From contig NZ_JABSTZ010000001.1 in NCBI RefSeq assembly GCF_013283745.1, positions 310,001 to 374,000 of the forward strand: 64,000 nucleotides of DNA. The letters are read 5' to 3'. Below, piece by piece: positions 1 to 7,366 of the stretch. Below the pieces are notes generated by a model. It did not search any database. It saw only the letters and a program-made list of their open reading frames with translations, and had not been told where the DNA came from. Position numbers and translations under genes: made by a program. Every line of letters begins with the position of its first letter. Position 1 is the stretch's first letter. This stretch comes from Aeromicrobium stalagmiti (GTDB lineage Bacteria; Actinomycetota; Actinomycetes; Propionibacteriales; Nocardioidaceae).

Positions 1-685
1 CCAGGGGCAGCAGGACGAACAGCATCGCCGCGCCGAACAGCACGACGCCGACGGGGTCGAGCGACTGCTTCGGCCCGTGCTCCGCCCTGGGCAGGTAGCG
101 AGCGGCGAGGAACATCAGCGCGATGCCGATCGGCACGTTGACGTAGAAGACGAGCCGCCATCCCGACTCGGCGCCACCGACGTGGACGAGCAGGCCGCCC
201 AGCAGCGGCCCGATGGCGGTCGAGACCCCGATGGTGGTGCCGAACAGCCCGAACGCCCGGCCCCGCTCGGGCCCCTTGAACAGGTTCTGGATGAAGCCCG
301 AGACCTGGGGCGTGATGAGGCCACCGCCGATGCCCTGCAGCACCCGGGCGGCCGCGAGCATCAGCGGGGTCTGCGCCGCCCCGCAGAGTGCGCTCGACAG
401 CGTGAAGAGGCCGACGCCCCAGATGAAGACCGTGCGACGGCTGCGAGCGTCGCCGAGGCGGCCCGCCGGCACGAGCACGATGCCGAAGGCGAGCGCATAG
501 CCCGCGACGACCCACTGGATCGTGCTGTTGCCGGCGTCGAGGCCCTCGCGGATCGAGGGCAGCGCCACGTTCACGATGCTCACGTCGAGCAGCGTCATCG
601 CGCCGGCCACGAGGCAGACCGCGAGCGCGTGCCACCGCCGGGAGCGCTCGTCCGCCGTCAGGTCAGGGGTCTGCACGTCGGTCAC
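1..685 (-). CDS. MFS transporter, DHA2 (14-TM) drug-exporter type, C-terminus beyond window edge
   Basis: The reverse strand encodes the first 228 residues of a multi-helix membrane protein that runs off the left edge. The motif LDVSIVNVALPSI lies in the first helix and GRLGDARSRR in the loop after helix 2, both typical of DHA2 proton-coupled exporters; RVLQGIGGG and the helix-5 motif GPLLGGLL follow. The substrate cannot be told. I chose the GTG at 685 because a TAGCGT -10 element (692-697 on the reverse strand) ends six bases before it, which fits a leaderless mRNA. A GTG at 676 preceded by GGAG is the alternative. Confidence 0.85.
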   Translation of the reverse strand, partial: MTDVQTPDLTADERSRRWHALAVCLVAGAMTLLDVSIVNVALPSIREGLDAGNSTIQWVVAGYALAFGIVLVPAGRLGDARSRRTVFIWGVGLFTLSSALCGAAQTPLMLAAARVLQGIGGGLITPQVSGFIQNLFKGPERGRAFGLFGTTIGVSTAIGPLLGGLLVHVGGAESGWRLVFYVNVPIGIALMFLAARYLPRAEHGPKQSLDPVGVVLFGAAMLFVLLPL

Positions 686-779
686 TCCCCCACGCTAGAG
701 CGGGGGCCATGACTGCGCGCGCCGATGCCGGCGGATGTGGCAAGGTCATAGGTGCAGACGGACGACACAGGGGGCGTCG

Positions 780-1982
780 ATGACGACACACAGTGCGATC
801 GACCGCGACGAGGCGCTCGAGCAGTACGCCGTGCTGAGCGAGCCCGCGGGCCGCGACCTGCAAGGTCTGGTCGACCTCGTCGCCCAGGTCTGCGCCGTCC
901 CCACCGCGGCGATCAACATCATCACCCGCGACCAGCAGCACCAGATCGCGACCGCTGGCTTCGACCCGTCGGTCTGCTCGCGCGACGACTCCATGTGTGC
1001 CCTGGTCATGACCGAACGAGCACCGGTCGTGGTGCCCGATGCCAGCCTCGACCCCCGGTTCTCCTCCAACGCGTTCGTCACCGGAGACATCGGCAGCGTG
1101 CGCTTCTACGCGTCCGCCCCGCTCATGACCCCCGACGGCACGACGCTCGGCCGCCTCTGCGTCTTCGACGACGTCGCCCGCACCCTGACACCCGAGCAGG
1201 AGCAGGGCCTCATGACGCTCGCGGCCCAGGTCATGGACGTCCTCGAGCTGCGCCTGCGCACCCGCGAGCTCGAGAGGTCGCTCGCCGAGCTTGCCATGCT
1301 GCGCGACGAGCTGCGCCGGTCCAACCGGCACCTCACGCTCTTCGCCGGGCAGGTCAGCCACGACCTGCGCAGCCCGCTGACCGCGATCCTCGCGACAGCC
1401 GAGCTGCTGGCGACCGAGCCTGTCGTCGAGACCGACACCGACCTGCTGTCGATGGTCTCGGCCGTCAACAGTGCCGGCCAGCGGATGAACCGCATGATCG
1501 AGGAGATGCTCGACTACGCCCTGCAGGGCGGGCAGCTCCAGCTCGCCGACACTGCCGTCGAGCACGTCGTGAGCCTCGTGCTGGCCGACCTGGCGCCCCT
1601 CGTCACCCAGAAGGGCGCCACCGTCCGGGTGCTCGACCTCCCGACCGTCACGGCGGACGCCGACATGCTCTACTCCGTTGTGCTCAACCTGCTCACCAAC
1701 GCGTTGAAGTTCGTCCGGCCCGACGTCCCGCCCGAGATCGAGGTCTCCGCGACACGCGGTCCGGACCGGTGGCGCGTCACCGTGAGCGACAACGGGGTCG
1801 GCATCCCGGCCGACCGGCGGCAAGCCGTGTTCAGCCTGTTCGAGCGCGAGGAGTCGACCGTCGGCGGCCATGGCATCGGCCTGGCGACGACCCGCAGGCT
1901 CATCGAGGCGCACGGTGGCTCGGTCGGCGCCGACAGCTCCCCCAGCGGTGGCGCCGCTGTGTGGTTCGAGCTGCCTGACTGA
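780..1982 (+). CDS. GAF-domain sensor histidine kinase, cytoplasmic
   Basis: A 400-residue protein without membrane segments. Residues about 15-150 form a GAF-type sensor domain with two Cys (66, 73) near the putative ligand pocket. A short helical linker leads to HisKA with His194 in VSHDLRSP. The ATP-binding domain has all its boxes: N box NLLTNALK (303-310), DNGVGI (337-342) and GHGIGL (363-368). It should autophosphorylate in response to an unknown cytosolic signal. No response regulator adjoins it; the nearest is at 5378, which has its own partner kinase. The ATG at 780 follows a GGGGG stretch; upstream sequence in frame lacks kinase-like character. Confidence 0.88.
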   Translation: MTTHSAIDRDEALEQYAVLSEPAGRDLQGLVDLVAQVCAVPTAAINIITRDQQHQIATAGFDPSVCSRDDSMCALVMTERAPVVVPDASLDPRFSSNAFVTGDIGSVRFYASAPLMTPDGTTLGRLCVFDDVARTLTPEQEQGLMTLAAQVMDVLELRLRTRELERSLAELAMLRDELRRSNRHLTLFAGQVSHDLRSPLTAILATAELLATEPVVETDTDLLSMVSAVNSAGQRMNRMIEEMLDYALQGGQLQLADTAVEHVVSLVLADLAPLVTQKGATVRVLDLPTVTADADMLYSVVLNLLTNALKFVRPDVPPEIEVSATRGPDRWRVTVSDNGVGIPADRRQAVFSLFEREESTVGGHGIGLATTRRLIEAHGGSVGADSSPSGGAAVWFELPD

Positions 1983-2095
1983 CCCTCCGGGTCAGGAAAA
2001 CCATCACTGAACGCTCGCACCTCGGTGTGAGCGCAGGGAAAAACACGCCTTCAAACAAACCGTTCCGAAATGTGGCAATCGCGGGGAACTGGTGT

Positions 2096-2129
2096 GGAAC
2101 GTCCGTGGATCCGACCTCCGTAGCGTCGT
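2096..2129 (+). promoter_or_regulatory. Predicted promoter of the TasA-like gene, sharing a 34-base pattern with 3474-3507
   Basis: A TAGCGT hexamer at 2121-2126 fits the actinobacterial -10 form TANNNT. The 34 bases starting GGAAC align without gaps with 3474-3507 in front of the Ig-repeat gene: both share GGA at the start, GATC in the middle and CGTAGCGT near the end. This suggests joint control of the two secreted proteins. The sigma factor is not determined. Confidence 0.45.
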
Positions 2130-2175
2130 AGACATCACCTCACAGACACCCTCACCGCACAGGAGCACCACCACC

Positions 2176-2706
2176 ATGAACGCCAAGAAGAAGATCCTTC
2201 TCCCCCTCGCCACTCTCCTCGGCGCCGGCGCCATCGCGATCGGATCGGGTGCCACCTTCACCTCGACCACCGCGAACACGATCAGCTCGGTCACCTCCGG
2301 CACGCTGAACCACACGAACTCCAAGAGCGACAAGGCGATCCTCAGCCTCACCGACATCAAGCCCGGCGACACCGTCAACGGCGCGCTGACCATCACCAAC
2401 ACCGGCTCGCTCGCCGCCGACTTCAGCCTCACCGAGACCAGCTCGACCAACGGCTTCTCGGACAACTACCTGACGCTGACGATCACCAACAACACGACCG
2501 GCGCCTCGGTCTACAGCGGCACCTTCGGTGGCCTCGTCGACGGAGCGAAGACCGCCCTCGGCTCGGTCGCGCCCGGCGTCGCCAACAACTTCACCTTCAG
2601 CGTCCACCTCGCGGACGAGGCCCCCAACAGCCAGCAGGGCAAGACGGCCACGGCCGCCTACCAGTGGGACTCGGTCCAGCAGGCCGCCACCACCACCAAC
2701 CAGTAG
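2176..2706 (+). CDS. TasA/camelysin-like secreted protein with SipW-dependent type signal sequence
   Basis: A 176-residue exported protein. A lysine-rich start and hydrophobic stretch (5-25) run into ATFTSTTANT (26-35), the SipW-dependent type signal pattern seen in TasA/camelysin relatives. The mature part is Thr/Ser/Asn-rich and predicted all-beta, with the phrase GDTVNGALTITNTGS common in TasA-like domains. The likely role is a surface or matrix fibre component; this is inference. The next gene encodes the matching signal peptidase. The ATG at 2176 has AGGAG ten bases upstream, and a strong hairpin follows the stop. Confidence 0.7.
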   Translation: MNAKKKILLPLATLLGAGAIAIGSGATFTSTTANTISSVTSGTLNHTNSKSDKAILSLTDIKPGDTVNGALTITNTGSLAADFSLTETSSTNGFSDNYLTLTITNNTTGASVYSGTFGGLVDGAKTALGSVAPGVANNFTFSVHLADEAPNSQQGKTATAAYQWDSVQQAATTTNQ

Positions 2707-2712
2707 CACCGA

Positions 2713-2755
2713 GGCCGAGGGGCGCCCCCATCCAGGGGGTGGGCGCCCCTCGGCC
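2713..2755 (+). terminator. Strong hairpin between TasA-like and SipW genes
   Basis: Perfect 15-base arms (2713-2727 and 2741-2755, GGCCGAGGGGCGCCC and its complement) around a 13-base loop. No T-run follows, so it could be a terminator, a partial terminator that lowers sipW expression, or an mRNA 3' stabiliser. Confidence 0.65.
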
Positions 2756-2802
2756 CTCTGCCATCTCCACGCACTTCCCCCACCACCACGTCAGGAGCAA
2801 CC

Positions 2803-3435
2803 ATGAGCGCCAGTCATCTGCGACCCAGCCGCCGAATCTCGGGGCGTCTGGGAGCTGCCGTGGTCAACGGACTCCTGCTGATCGCCACGCTCGCCGGCGT
2901 CGCCTACCTCGCGCCGAGCCTGTTCGGCTACGAGCGCTACGTCATCACCGGCGGCTCGATGTCCGGGACGTTCGAGAAGGGCTCGATCGCGTTCGAGAAG
3001 CCCGTCCCGGTCGAGGACCTGTCGGTCGGCGACGTCATCACCTACCAGCCCCCCGCCGACAGCGGCGTGACGACGCTCGTCACCCACCGCATCGTGTCGA
3101 TGAAGCTGCTCCCCACCGGCGCCACCCAGTTCCAGACCCAGGGCGACGCCAACCCCGACCGCGACCCGTGGAAGTTCCAGCTCGTCAGCGGCGACCAGCC
3201 CGTCGTCCACCACACCGTCCCGTATGCCGGCTGGATCTTCGTCGGCCTGGCCGACCGCGAGATCCGGATGCTCGTCATCGGTGTGCCCGCCGGACTGATC
3301 GCGCTGCTCAGCGTGGTCGAGCTCGGTCGGGCCCTGCGACCGAACCGGCGCGACGACGAGCCCCAGGCACCGAGCCCGACGTCGACGCCCAGCAGCACCG
3401 TGCTTCCCGAGCCCACCCTCGTCGGGGCCCGATGA
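2803..3435 (+). CDS. sipW: SipW-type (S26B, ER/archaeal-type) signal peptidase I
   Basis: A 210-residue membrane peptidase that should cleave the signal sequences of the proteins encoded on either side. An N-terminal membrane helix (about 17-37) is followed by the nucleophile Ser52 in GGSMSGT. Where ordinary bacterial enzymes carry the general-base Lys, this one has His95 in THRI, the mark of the SipW/ER class. GDANPD (about 117-122) is the conserved GD box, and a second helix lies near 168-187, followed by a Pro/Ser-rich tail. AGGAG eight bases before the ATG sets the start. The symbol is by family. Confidence 0.85.
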   Translation: MSASHLRPSRRISGRLGAAVVNGLLLIATLAGVAYLAPSLFGYERYVITGGSMSGTFEKGSIAFEKPVPVEDLSVGDVITYQPPADSGVTTLVTHRIVSMKLLPTGATQFQTQGDANPDRDPWKFQLVSGDQPVVHHTVPYAGWIFVGLADREIRMLVIGVPAGLIALLSVVELGRALRPNRRDDEPQAPSPTSTPSSTVLPEPTLVGAR

Positions 3436-3473
3436 ACCGGTCGACAGCTGTGGATCTCTTGTCGATGTCTCGT

Positions 3474-3507
3474 GGAGATCGTGTCGATCGCTTCTTCGTA
3501 GCGTTGT
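3474..3507 (+). promoter_or_regulatory. Predicted promoter of the Ig-repeat gene (leaderless)
   Basis: TAGCGT at 3499-3504 ends seven bases before the ATG at 3512, so transcription probably starts at or next to the start codon. The 34 bases align without gaps with 2096-2129 in front of the TasA-like gene. Confidence 0.5.
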
Positions 3508-3511
3508 CCTC

Positions 3512-5350
3512 ATGAACCAGCAGCCCCGCCACCGCCAGGAAGCAGCTCGCAGCACCCGCGTGCCGCGCGCCCTCGCCCTGGTCACGCTGCTGGCCGTCAC
3601 GGCGTTCTCGCTGACGGGCTTCTCCTCGGCGTCGTTCACCTCGATGAGCGCCAACACCGGCACGGTCAGCGCAGCGTCCGACTGGACGCCGCCGACCGTG
3701 ACGATGCAGAGCCCCGGCACCTCGGTGCGGGGCACCCAGACACTCACCGCGACCGCCACAGACGGCGAGTCCGGTGTGCAGAGCGTTGCCATCCAGCACC
3801 AGGCCGCGGAGGGAGCGGGCTGGACGACGGTGTGCACCGACACCACGACACCTTTCACGTGCTCGTGGGACACCACGGCCGTGGCCGACGGCGCGTACGA
3901 CCTGCGCGCCGTCGCCACGGATCGTGCCGGCTACTCGACCACCTCGGACACGACGCGGACGATCGTCGCCAACAAGTTCACGGTCGTCCTCACCGATCCG
4001 GGAGACGTCGTCAAGGGCAACGTCACCCTCACCACCACGATCTACAACGCCGGGCTCACGATCTCCGGCTCCTCCGTCCAGTACGCCGTCGCCGGCTCGG
4101 GCAACTGGAAGACCGCCTGCACCAACGTCCTCTCCTCCAGCTGCACCTGGAGCACGACGGGGCTCGCGAGCGGCTACTACGACCTGCGATCCGTCGCGAC
4201 CGTGCTCCTCGGCGGCACCTACTACTCGGCCGTCAAGACCGACGTGCTCGTCGACAACACCGCACCGACCGTGACCATGACCGATCCGGGCACCCCGCTC
4301 AACGGCACGCGGACGTTCGCCGCGACGGCGAGCGACGCCGACTCCGGTGTCGCCCAGGTCGTCCTGCAGTACGCCACGAGCGGCTCCACGACGTTCAAGA
4401 CTCTCTGCACCGTGACCGACGCGCCGTACAGCTGCCGCTTCGACACCACGACGCTGGCCAACGGCACCTACACGTTCCGCGCCGTCGCCACCGACGTCGC
4501 CGGCACCAGCACGACGTCCACGACCGTGACCAACCGCGTCGTCGACAACTCCGCGTCGTCCGTCTCGGTCGAGGACCCGGGCACGTACCTCACCGGCACG
4601 GTCACCGTCGCCGCCACGGCCAACGCGCCGTCCGGGATCACCTCGGTGCGCATCCAACGCTCCCCCGCCGGCACGAGCACGTGGACCGACCTCTGCACCG
4701 ACACCTCGTCGCCCTACTCCTGCTCGTGGGACACCAAGACGGTCGCCGACGGCAGCTACGACCTGCGGGCCCTGCTCCTCGACGGCGCCGGCAAGACCAC
4801 GGCATCCGCGGTCGTCTCGGGACGGCTCGTCGACAACAGCGTGGTGCGCGGCGTCGACGTCCAGACCTCCAACGGCGGTGGCACGGCCGGCAAGGTCGAC
4901 AACGGCGACAAGCTCACCCTCACCTACAGCGAGCAGCTGAGTGCCGGCACGGTGCTGGCGGGCTGGGACGGCAGCGCGACCGCCGTCTCGTTCCGCCTCC
5001 GCGACGGCAACTCGCTCGGGCTCGGCAGCTCCGGTGACACCGTCGACGTCCTCAAGGGCAGCACCGCGGTCAACCTGGGCGCGGTCGTCCTCAACAAGGA
5101 CTTCGTCAAGACCAACAAGACGGCGACGTTCGCAGCGACGATGACCGCCTCGACCACCACGGTCGCCGGCGTCACCCGCACGGTGGTCACGATCCAGCTC
5201 GGGGCGCTCGCGTCGGGCAGCGGCCTCAAGACCGTCAGCTCCGCCGGAACCATGAAGTGGACGCCCTCGGCCTCTGCAACCGACCTGTCAGGCAACAAGT
5301 GCTCGACGGCACCGGCCACCGAGACCGGCACGGCCGACCGGGACTTCTGA
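3512..5350 (+). CDS. Large secreted protein with four Ig-like repeats and SipW-type signal sequence
   Basis: 612 residues. A basic start and hydrophobic segment (about 19-38) end in ASFTSMSANT, closely resembling the ATFTSTTANT junction of the TasA-like protein, so the same SipW peptidase should process it. Four repeats of about 95 residues follow (starting near 61, 157, 251 and 345), each with a proline/glycine opening such as VTMTDPGT and a pair of Cys around 14 residues apart that could form a disulfide; repeats 1, 3 and 4 end with a DLRAVATD-like strand. The last 170 residues are a different beta-rich domain. No anchor is visible. A role as surface adhesin or matrix protein is inference. 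Confidence 0.75.
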   Translation: MNQQPRHRQEAARSTRVPRALALVTLLAVTAFSLTGFSSASFTSMSANTGTVSAASDWTPPTVTMQSPGTSVRGTQTLTATATDGESGVQSVAIQHQAAEGAGWTTVCTDTTTPFTCSWDTTAVADGAYDLRAVATDRAGYSTTSDTTRTIVANKFTVVLTDPGDVVKGNVTLTTTIYNAGLTISGSSVQYAVAGSGNWKTACTNVLSSSCTWSTTGLASGYYDLRSVATVLLGGTYYSAVKTDVLVDNTAPTVTMTDPGTPLNGTRTFAATASDADSGVAQVVLQYATSGSTTFKTLCTVTDAPYSCRFDTTTLANGTYTFRAVATDVAGTSTTSTTVTNRVVDNSASSVSVEDPGTYLTGTVTVAATANAPSGITSVRIQRSPAGTSTWTDLCTDTSSPYSCSWDTKTVADGSYDLRALLLDGAGKTTASAVVSGRLVDNSVVRGVDVQTSNGGGTAGKVDNGDKLTLTYSEQLSAGTVLAGWDGSATAVSFRLRDGNSLGLGSSGDTVDVLKGSTAVNLGAVVLNKDFVKTNKTATFAATMTASTTTVAGVTRTVVTIQLGALASGSGLKTVSSAGTMKWTPSASATDLSGNKCSTAPATETGTADRDF

Positions 5351-5377
5351 TCCGGGTCCGGGGAGTGCTGTCACCAT

Positions 5378-6109
5378 ATGATTCATGAGGTGCCCCACCA
5401 CCTGCTTCTCGTCGAGGACGACGACCAGATCGCCGCACCCCTGATCCGCACCCTCGAGCGCGAGGACTACGCCGTCGAGCGCGTCGCGGCAGGTCTGCCC
5501 GCCATCGAGCGGGTCGAGGCCGGGGGCATCGACCTGGTGCTGCTCGACCTCGGCCTGCCCGACATCGACGGGCTCGAGGTCTGCCGGCGCCTGCGCGCCG
5601 CGCAGTTCGCCGGCGGGATCATGATCCTCACGGCGCGCGGTGGCGAGCTCGACCGGGTGGTCGGGCTCGACGTCGGAGCCGACGACTACATCGCCAAGCC
5701 CTTCCCGCTCGCCGAGATGCTGGCCCGCGTCCGTGCCCTGCTGCGCCGGTCGACCGTCGCCCCGGCGGCTGCACCCGCCGCCGCGCCGGTCGATGCCGTC
5801 CCCGCGCGGGCCGACGTCGTGCGCATCGACGCCCCGGCCCGTCGCGTCTGGGTCGGCGACCACGAGCTCGCCCTGACGGCCAAGGAGTTCGACGTCATCG
5901 CGCTGCTCGGGTCTGAGCCCGGCGCCGCGATCACCCGTGAGCGACTCATGGACGAGGTCTGGGACGAGAACTGGTTCGGCTCCACCAAGACCCTCGACGC
6001 GACGATCGGACGGCTGCGGCAGAAGATCGAGGACAGCGGTGCGAGGTCACGGGTCGAGACCGTCCGCGGCGTGGGGTTCCGTCTCGAGATCGATCCACCC
6101 GATGCCTAG
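5378..6109 (+). CDS. OmpR/PhoB-family response regulator
   Basis: 243 residues. The receiver domain has an acidic pocket at Glu13-Asp14-Asp15, phosphoacceptor Asp57 in LVLLDLGLPD and the conserved Lys in DYIAKPFPL. An Ala/Pro linker (about 124-144) leads to a winged-helix DNA-binding domain ending in RGVGFRLE. It should regulate transcription when phosphorylated by the kinase encoded next. The ATG at 5378 is preceded by GGGGAG. Its stop overlaps the kinase start by eight bases, so the two are translationally coupled. Confidence 0.9.
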   Translation: MIHEVPHHLLLVEDDDQIAAPLIRTLEREDYAVERVAAGLPAIERVEAGGIDLVLLDLGLPDIDGLEVCRRLRAAQFAGGIMILTARGGELDRVVGLDVGADDYIAKPFPLAEMLARVRALLRRSTVAPAAAPAAAPVDAVPARADVVRIDAPARRVWVGDHELALTAKEFDVIALLGSEPGAAITRERLMDEVWDENWFGSTKTLDATIGRLRQKIEDSGARSRVETVRGVGFRLEIDPPDA

Positions 6110-6932
6110 GCGGCTCGCGGCGACGTTCGTCCTGGTGACCGTCGCCGCCGTCGTCGGCACGTGGGTCGTGGCGCAGGCGTCCGACTCCCTCGTGGCGCTG
6201 GTCGCGATCGCCGTGATCCTGGCCGTCGCGGCCGGAGCTGTCGGCCTCGCGACGGGCTCCCGGCTCTCCCGCACGTTCCGGGCCCTCGTGCGGCGTGACC
6301 AGGCCGTGGCCGTCGCCGCGTCGCACGAGCTGCGCACCCCCATCACGGCGCTCCGCCTCTCGCTCGAGGACCTCACGCTGTGGAAGGAGACCCCGGGCGA
6401 GGTCTCCGACGAGCTGCACCGCGCGATCAGCGAGCTCGACCGTCTCTCCGACGCCGTCACGCGGATGCTGGCCTCGCACCGCCAGGATCAGCAGGACGGG
6501 GTCGGTCTCGTCGACGTCGCCGCCCTGACCGCCGGCGTGGTCGACGGGTGGCGCCCACGCCTGGACGCGTCGCGCGAGGTCGTCGTCGATGCCGGCACTC
6601 CGTCGTACGTCCGGCTCGACGCCGGCAGCGTGAACCGGATCGTGTCGACGGTCCTCGACCAGTTCGCCGGCGGCGGGCAGGGCACCGTCTCGATCGACGT
6701 CGCCCGCCTCGGCCGGACCGTCCGCGTGCGGGTCGGCGACCAGTCGCCGCCGCGGTTCGCCCCGGGCGTCATCCACGGCCGCCCGACCGGCAAGGGCGGG
6801 ACGGACGGCCTGACCCTCGACGAGGCCGGCGCAGTCGCCGAGGCGCTCGGCGGATACCTGGCCGTCGCGGCGGCGCCGACGACGCGCCTCGCGCTGATCC
6901 TTCCCAGCGCGCCCGAGAACGTCACGACCTGA
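6102..6932 (+). CDS. Membrane histidine kinase with degenerate ATP-binding domain
   Basis: 276 residues. Two membrane helices (about 5-24 and 29-50) with almost no extracellular loop, then HisKA with His75 in ASHELRTPITAL. The catalytic domain is short and decayed: the N-box position reads VLDQFAGG, the DxGxG box is replaced by DQSPPR, and the second glycine box survives only as GKGGTDGLTL. It overlaps the response regulator gene and is surely its partner, but kinase activity may be weak, or it may work mainly as a phosphatase. The start at 6102 is the ATG inside the regulator's last codons. Confidence 0.8.
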   Translation: MPRRLAATFVLVTVAAVVGTWVVAQASDSLVALVAIAVILAVAAGAVGLATGSRLSRTFRALVRRDQAVAVAASHELRTPITALRLSLEDLTLWKETPGEVSDELHRAISELDRLSDAVTRMLASHRQDQQDGVGLVDVAALTAGVVDGWRPRLDASREVVVDAGTPSYVRLDAGSVNRIVSTVLDQFAGGGQGTVSIDVARLGRTVRVRVGDQSPPRFAPGVIHGRPTGKGGTDGLTLDEAGAVAEALGGYLAVAAAPTTRLALILPSAPENVTT

Positions 6933-6958
6933 CGGCTCATACCCCCACTAGGTATACT
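6929..6958 (+). promoter_or_regulatory. csoR promoter with overlapping operator
   Basis: A -10 TATACT (6953-6958) lies 18 bases after a CTGACG -35 (6929-6934). The inverted repeat ATACC/GGTAT (6939-6943 and 6951-6955) sits in the spacer and -10, so CsoR would block its own promoter. Confidence 0.6.
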
Positions 6959-6981
6959 GGGAGCGACGGCAGGAGAAGCCC

Positions 6982-7299
6982 ATGACCACCGACGCCTCGG
7001 TCGAGCACGATCACCACACCCACGGCTACATCGACGACAAGGATGCGCTGCTCAAGCGGCTGCGTCGCGTCGAGGGGCAGGTGCGCGGCATCCAGCGCAT
7101 GGTCGACGAGGAGCAGTACTGCATCGACATCCTGACCCAGGTCTCGGCGACCAACAACGCGCTGCAGAAGGTGGCCCTGGCCCTGCTCGACGACCACATC
7201 GCGCACTGCGTCGTCGACGCCGCTCGCGAGGGCGGCCCCGACGCCGAGGCGAAGCTGAAGGAGGCGTCGGACGCGATCCGGCGCCTCGCCCGCGCCTGA
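6982..7299 (+). CDS. csoR: CsoR-family metal-sensing repressor (copper type)
   Basis: A 105-residue all-helical repressor that releases DNA when it binds Cu(I). Cys47, His72 and Cys76 have exactly the 25- and 4-residue spacing of the copper-binding Cys-His-Cys triad of M. tuberculosis CsoR, and the Tyr before the first Cys is kept. A His-rich N-terminus (HDHHTHG, 9-15) could add metal affinity. It does not lie next to a copper ATPase; the only nearby gene with similar operator boxes is the MFS exporter at 7367-8803, transcribed towards it. AGGAG eight bases upstream supports the start. Confidence 0.85.
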   Translation: MTTDASVEHDHHTHGYIDDKDALLKRLRRVEGQVRGIQRMVDEEQYCIDILTQVSATNNALQKVALALLDDHIAHCVVDAAREGGPDAEAKLKEASDAIRRLARA

Positions 7300-7313
7300 C
7301 ACCAGCACACAGA

Positions 7314-7345
7314 AGGGCGGTCCCGGCTCACGCCGGGATCGCCCT
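7314..7345. terminator. Bidirectional terminator between csoR and the MFS gene
   Basis: Arms of 13 bases (7315-7327 and 7332-7344) with one G-T pair around a four-base loop, placed between two convergent genes. Confidence 0.7.
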
Positions 7346-7366
7346 CGCCTGTGCCTCGCCCCTGAC

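Noticed and set aside
663..1913. Long reverse-strand frame opposite the GAF kinase, and similar long frames opposite other genes
   Set aside because: Long antisense frames are normal in high-GC DNA; their composition is non-protein-like and the forward genes have clear motifs.
5361..5377. Longer start for the response regulator
   Set aside because: The sequence before 5378 has only the ribosome site GGGGAG and no in-frame start with receiver-like sequence.
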